Shown in pieces: positions 51,523 to 55,167 of a stretch of 55,167 nucleotides of DNA. Under the pieces are notes generated by a model, which worked only from the letters and a program-made list of their open reading frames with translations, was not told where the DNA came from and made no database searches. This DNA is from Mesorhizobium sp. LHD-90 (lineage in GTDB: Bacteria; Pseudomonadota; Alphaproteobacteria; Rhizobiales; Rhizobiaceae), in contig NZ_JAVFVV010000023.1 in assembly GCF_030929505.1 (NCBI RefSeq), positions 1 through 55,167 of the forward strand. The letters are read 5' to 3'. Position 1 is the stretch's first letter, and every line of letters starts with the position of its first letter. A program made the position numbers and the translations under genes.

Positions 51523-52587
51523 ATGGCGACAGTGGAATACAAAGGCATCGGAAAGTCCTTCGGCGCGGTCAATATCCTGCGCGATGTGTCGTTCCGCATC
51601 GAGGACCGCCAGTTCGTCGTGCTGCTCGGGCCGTCGGGCTGCGGCAAGACGACCCTGCTGCGCATGACCGCAGGCCTGGAGAGCGTCAGCGAGGGCGACC
51701 TGATGATCAACGGCAAGCGGGTCAACGACATGCACCCGCGCGACCGCGACATCGCCATGGTGTTCCAGAACTATGCGCTCTATCCGACCATGAAGGTCTA
51801 CGAGAACATCTCCTTCAGCCTCGAAGTCGCGAAGATGCCGGCCGCCGAGATCAAGCAGCGGGTGGAGCGCGCCGCCGAGATTCTGAACCTGACGCCCTAT
51901 CTGCAGCGCTATCCGAAACAGCTTTCCGGCGGCCAGCGGCAGCGCGTGGCGATGGGCCGCGCCATGGTGCGCGAGCCCTCGGTATTCCTGTTCGACGAGC
52001 CGCTAAGCAATCTCGACGCAAAACTCCGCGCGCATATGCGTACCGAGATCCGGCAGCTCCACAACCGGCTGAAGACCACGACCATCTATGTCACCCACGA
52101 CCAGGTCGAGGCGATGACCATGGCCGACGTCATCGTCGTCATGCGGGCCGGCAAGATCGAGCAGATCGGCTCGCCGGACGACGTCTACGACCGGCCGGCC
52201 AGCAAATACGTGGCTGATTTCATCGGCGCTTCGGCCATCAACTTTTTGCCCGGCACGGTCGCGACAGGGGCGGGCGTGCCGGCCGTCGACACGGCGAGCG
52301 GCCGCATCGTGCTGGAGGAAAGCTCTGCCGTGAAGCCGGGCCAGCGCGTCGTGCTCGGCCTGCGCCCGACCGACGTCGTCGTCGCGCCGGACGGCGCGAT
52401 CGGCGCACGCGCCGTGCTCCTGGAGCGTCTCGGCCATGATGCGCAATTGTTCTGCGAAGGCCCCGACGGCCGTTTTGTCGCCGTCGTCGACAAGGCGCTG
52501 CGTTTCGAGGAGGGCAGCGAGGTCCGCTTCGCCATCCCGCCCTCCAAGGTGCATGTCTTCGACGCCGAGACGGAGGCGCGTATCTGA
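51523..52587 (+). CDS. CUT1-type ABC ATP-binding protein (UgpC/MalK-like)
   Basis: A 354-residue ATPase: Walker A GPSGCGKTT (about 37-45), Q-loop VFQNYALYP, signature LSGGQRQR, Walker B VFLFDEPLSNLDAKLR, switch VTHDQVEA, then a C-terminal TOBE/OB regulatory domain (about 235-354, VVLGLRPTDV). It energises the two permeases at 47320-49090. ATG 51523; an upstream in-frame TTG is rejected. The operon is interrupted after it by a long palindromic element. Confidence 0.95.
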   Translation: MATVEYKGIGKSFGAVNILRDVSFRIEDRQFVVLLGPSGCGKTTLLRMTAGLESVSEGDLMINGKRVNDMHPRDRDIAMVFQNYALYPTMKVYENISFSLEVAKMPAAEIKQRVERAAEILNLTPYLQRYPKQLSGGQRQRVAMGRAMVREPSVFLFDEPLSNLDAKLRAHMRTEIRQLHNRLKTTTIYVTHDQVEAMTMADVIVVMRAGKIEQIGSPDDVYDRPASKYVADFIGASAINFLPGTVATGAGVPAVDTASGRIVLEESSAVKPGQRVVLGLRPTDVVVAPDGAIGARAVLLERLGHDAQLFCEGPDGRFVAVVDKALRFEEGSEVRFAIPPSKVHVFDAETEARI

Positions 52588-52620
52588 GGCCGGCGTTGGG
52601 ACTGGTGAAGAGCGTTTTCA

Positions 52621-52836
52621 TGTCGCACTCCGGCCAGCACCCCTCATCCGACCTCGCTTCGCGAGGCCACCTTCTCCCGCAAGGGGAGAAGGTGGAGCGT
52701 TGCATTTGTGCATCCGCAAATCTCCAACGACGGTGATTGGCGGAGAGGCCGGCGCGAAACTCCACCTTCTCCCCTTGTGGGAGAAGGTGGCCTCGCGAAG
52801 CGAGGTCGGATGAGGGGTGCTGGACGGAGTGCGACA
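52621..52836. repeat. Palindromic intergenic element with 76-base arms
   Basis: Two 76-base inverted arms (52621-52696 and 52761-52836) differ at about two positions and flank a 64-base spacer. Each arm contains its own smaller hairpin (CTTCTCCC/GGGGAGAAG). It has no coding capacity and is inserted between the ATPase and GpsA-like genes. Such cruciform elements (CACCCCTCATCCG type) recur between genes in rhizobial genomes and can act as two-way terminators. Confidence 0.85.
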
Positions 52837-52924
52837 CCCCGGCGTCATGGGGATCGAGAATGAGCGCCTGTCGTGTCAAGCCGGGCGTGCAGTTTGCAAG
52901 TTTGAAAAATCGTGGGAGCCGCCA

Positions 52925-53968
52925 ATGGCAACGATCCTGATCCTTGGCGCCGGCGTGATGGGCAGTGCATTGTCGGTGCCCGGCGCCGACAACGGCCACG
53001 ACGTGCTGCTCGCCGGCACGCCGCTCGACGACGAGGCGGTTAGACGTATGAAGAAACCCGGCGGCGTGCATCCGAAGCTGGACCACCCGTTGCCCGACCG
53101 CGTCACGCCGCTTGCCGGGGACGAGCTGACCGCCGCCCATGTCGAGGCGGCCGATATCATCGTGGTCGGCGTCAGCAGCCCCGGCATCCCCTGGGCGGTC
53201 GGCCGCCTCAACGCCCTGACGACCCGCGAGCGGCCGGTCGCCTTCGTCACCAAGGGGCTCGACAGGGCAGGGGCCTCGCTGTCCACGTTGGCCGAATCCC
53301 TGCCGATGCAACTGCCCGGGATGAAAACCTTCCTCGGCATCGGCGGCCCCTGCATCGCCCGCGAGCTTGCCAACCGCAACCCGACGGCCAGTGTCTATGC
53401 CTCGGCCGACGGCCAGTCCGCGGCAAAGGCTTTCGCCGTCTTGATGGCGACCGACTATTATCGCCTGTCGACCACCGATGATGTCACCGGCGTGGAAGCC
53501 TGCGCGGCGCTGAAGAATTTCTTCGCCATCGGGGTGGCCGCCATGCAGACGCGCTACCCCGACGCGGCGCGCGCCGACGGACAATCGAAGAACCCGACGG
53601 CCGCCGCCTTCACGCAGGCGGCGCTCGAAATGGCGCGGCTGTGCGAGCGTTTCGGCGGGCGGCGCGACACCGCCTTCGACCTCGCCGGCATCGGCGACCT
53701 GCATGTGACCGTCGGGGGAGGGCGCAACAGCAAGCTCGGCCATGGCCTCGGCCTCGGCCGCACCGTTTCCGATATGATGACGAAGGAATTGGCGGGCGAG
53801 ACGGTCGAGGGCATCGACACGGCCCGCATGCTGTCCGCCTGGCTGGAGCCGGCACCCGGCCTCGACCCGCTCGAGCGGACACGCTTTCCGCTGGCCATGG
53901 CGATCATGGATGCCGTCTTGCAAGACAAGCCGTTTGTGTTCGACTTCCAGAACCTGACCGTGTCCTGA
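52925..53968 (+). CDS. NAD(P)-dependent glycerol-3-phosphate dehydrogenase-like protein (GpsA family)
   Basis: A 347-residue Rossmann enzyme: LILGAGVMGSAL (about 4-15), VTKGLDR, IGGPCIARELA, catalytic-Lys segment GVEACAALKNFFAIG (about 188-202) and DLAGIGDLHVT, matching GpsA with substitutions in the substrate region (NSKLGHGLGLG for the usual SRNRRVG). It is unlikely to be the housekeeping GpsA; a sugar-alcohol-phosphate or 2-dehydropantoate-like substrate is possible. Its own promoter is unclear; the palindrome upstream may separate it from the transporter operon. Confidence 0.85.
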   Translation: MATILILGAGVMGSALSVPGADNGHDVLLAGTPLDDEAVRRMKKPGGVHPKLDHPLPDRVTPLAGDELTAAHVEAADIIVVGVSSPGIPWAVGRLNALTTRERPVAFVTKGLDRAGASLSTLAESLPMQLPGMKTFLGIGGPCIARELANRNPTASVYASADGQSAAKAFAVLMATDYYRLSTTDDVTGVEACAALKNFFAIGVAAMQTRYPDAARADGQSKNPTAAAFTQAALEMARLCERFGGRRDTAFDLAGIGDLHVTVGGGRNSKLGHGLGLGRTVSDMMTKELAGETVEGIDTARMLSAWLEPAPGLDPLERTRFPLAMAIMDAVLQDKPFVFDFQNLTVS

Positions 53969-54021
53969 TGCCACTCGGCATGTGAAAGTCGCAATGCCGC
54001 GTCCGTTGCGGGCGCGTGCCG

Positions 54022-55038
54022 TCAGGCCGTTTCCATCGCCTCGACCCCGCGCCCCGCCAGCACGGTGGCCAGCCTGCCGACAGTGGCCGCGTTGGTGGCG
54101 GCCGCATTGCCCGTGCGGGCGCGCGCGGCGATGCCTTCGAAGATGACGGCGTTCCGAAACAGCGCGAAGGCCATGTGGAAGGGTAGCAGCGGACCGGCCC
54201 GCGGGTTCGCCGTCTGATAGGCGGCGCGGAACGCTGCTTCGTCCGGCAGGCCGGCTCCGTCGACGTCCAGCCCTTGCAGGCCGCCATATTCGTCCGGCGT
54301 CATCCGCCAGGTGAAGGCACAGCAATGGGCGAGATCGGCCAACGGCTCGCCGAGCGTCGCCAGTTCCCAGTCGAGGACGGCGACAACGCGCGGCTCGCTT
54401 GGATGGAACATAAGGTTGCCGATGCGATAGTCGCCATGGGCGATCGTCGGGCGATCGCTTTCGGGCGGGATGTTGGCCGCCAGCCACGCGGCCAGCCGCT
54501 GCACGTCGCCGTTCGGCTCCACCGCCGACAGCTCCCACTGGCGGTGCCAGCGGGCGATCTGCCGTGCAAAATAGCCGCCGGGGCGGCCAAAATCCGATAG
54601 TCCGGCGGCGGCCACGTCGACCGCATGCAGGCGGGCTAGCGTTTCGGCGGCGGCTTCGTACATGGCGCGCTTGTGGGCGGGTTCGACGCCCGGCAACGTG
54701 CAATCGTGAAAGACGCGGCCCTCGACATGTTCCATGACATAGAACGCAGTGCCGATCACGTCGGGCTCCATGTGCAGCAGAAGCATTTCGGGGACGGGCA
54801 CGCCGGTGCCGGCCAGCGCCTTCTGGACGCGGAATTCGCGGTCCACCGCATGCGCCGAAGGCAGGAGTTCGCCGGACGGGCGCTTACGCAGCACCAGCCG
54901 GCGGTCGGCGAATTCGAGCAGGAAGGTCGGGTTCGACTGGCCGCCGGCGATGGGCCGCACGGCGAGCGGGCCTTGCAGGCCGGCGATGCGGCTTTTCAGA
55001 AAATGTTCGACCGGGGCGGGATCGAGGGCAGGGGACAT
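54022..55038 (-). CDS. Aminoglycoside phosphotransferase (APH)-family kinase
   Basis: A 338-residue APH/choline-kinase-fold protein of the type linked to acyl-CoA dehydrogenases (ACAD10-like) rather than to antibiotic resistance. It has GGQSNPTFLLE (about 32-42), VLRKRPSG with the ATP-binding Lys, the catalytic loop HGDYRIGNLMF (about 200-210) and metal-binding DWELATLG. It likely phosphorylates a hydroxyacyl compound. Convergent with the GpsA-like gene, and no acyl-CoA dehydrogenase is visible, though one may lie beyond the window end. Confidence 0.87.
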   Translation of the reverse strand: MSPALDPAPVEHFLKSRIAGLQGPLAVRPIAGGQSNPTFLLEFADRRLVLRKRPSGELLPSAHAVDREFRVQKALAGTGVPVPEMLLLHMEPDVIGTAFYVMEHVEGRVFHDCTLPGVEPAHKRAMYEAAAETLARLHAVDVAAAGLSDFGRPGGYFARQIARWHRQWELSAVEPNGDVQRLAAWLAANIPPESDRPTIAHGDYRIGNLMFHPSEPRVVAVLDWELATLGEPLADLAHCCAFTWRMTPDEYGGLQGLDVDGAGLPDEAAFRAAYQTANPRAGPLLPFHMAFALFRNAVIFEGIAARARTGNAAATNAATVGRLATVLAGRGVEAMETA

Positions 55039-55047
55039 TGGCCGTCG

Positions 55048-55167
55048 CTAGAGCGTTTCTTGCTCAGATTGAATCATTCTGTTTGCCGTTTGGCGAGGCG
55101 ATCCACAAGGAAGGCCGCGCAGATCGGGCTGGTTGCCCGGGCAAGCGGCCTGACGAAGTGGGCGCCC
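55048..55167. repeat. Start of another rhizobial-type intergenic repeat (window-truncated)
   Basis: CTAGAGCGTTTCTTG begins ten bases upstream of the APH start codon and resembles the ends of the element at 34830-35105 (CTAGAGCATTTCC). Only one end is inside the window, so the pairing arm cannot be seen. Confidence 0.4.

Noticed and set aside
52238-54703. Minus-strand open frame of 821 codons
   Set aside because: It runs across the palindromic element and antisense to the ATPase and GpsA-like genes; no motif supports it.
54022-55038. Aminoglycoside resistance gene
   Set aside because: The motifs fit the ACAD10-like branch of the APH fold, and the context is metabolic, with no resistance or mobile genes.

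Overview
This window looks like a chromosomal or megaplasmid segment of a high-GC alphaproteobacterium of the Rhizobiales, probably a Mesorhizobium- or Aminobacter-like member of the Phyllobacteriaceae. That placement is an inference. It rests on the uniformly high GC, the density of CUT1, CUT2 and TRAP uptake systems each with its own LacI, GntR, IclR or SorC regulator, the two BKACE enzymes, and intergenic palindromes (CTAGAGCATTTCC type) that I associate with rhizobia. I found no rRNA, tRNA, CRISPR or intact insertion sequence.

Layout. (1) 1-3657: the 3' end of a giant type I-secreted repeat protein (Ig-like, cadherin-like, RTX), then a strong hairpin and about 1.2 kb with no recognisable gene. 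(2) 4936-13143: a LacI-controlled CUT2 ABC transporter operon with a phosphotriesterase-family hydrolase and a glutamine-amidotransferase-like protein, next to a PfkB kinase and a BtpA/SgcQ-TenA pair. (3) 13243-22597: a GntR-linked operon with a second CUT2 transporter (permease fused head-to-tail into one 691-residue chain), an SDR, a lambda-crystallin-type 3-hydroxyacid dehydrogenase, a BKACE and two tandem SMP-30 lactonases. (4) 23497-30693: SDR, quinone reductase, second BKACE, DUF6282 amidohydrolase, HpaI-type aldolase and a TRAP transporter, divergent from a cupin and an IclR regulator with two matching operators; a ThuA-like protein and a polyol dehydrogenase follow. (5) 34830-35105: a MITE-like palindromic element. 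(6) 35149-40695: a membrane-protein (DUF4956) plus VTC-type polyphosphate-polymerase unit, a wrecked outer-membrane porin gene, and a two-component system with a sigma-54 activator. (7) 40822-53968: an alditol or glycerol-phosphate locus with FGGY kinase, SorC regulator, three different glycerol-phosphate-dehydrogenase-family enzymes, an HAD phosphatase and a CUT1 transporter with a Tat-exported binding protein. (8) An APH-family kinase and the start of another repeat.

How the parts work together. Regions 2-4 read as adjoining uptake-and-catabolism modules for sugar acids, lactones or related hydroxy acids: import, lactone opening (SMP-30, phosphotriesterase family), oxidation (SDR, lambda-crystallin-like dehydrogenase), then carbon-carbon cleavage (BKACE with acetyl-CoA, HpaI aldolase). 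No substrate can be read from sequence alone. The most distinctive system is region 6. A sigma-54-type promoter (35294-35308) and an upstream inverted repeat (35149-35179) precede the DUF4956-VTC genes, the cognate type of activator is encoded downstream, and between them lies a 100-codon remnant with both ends of what looks like an OprO/OprP (phosphate/polyphosphate-selective) porin. It suggests an inducible polyphosphate system whose outer-membrane channel has been lost.
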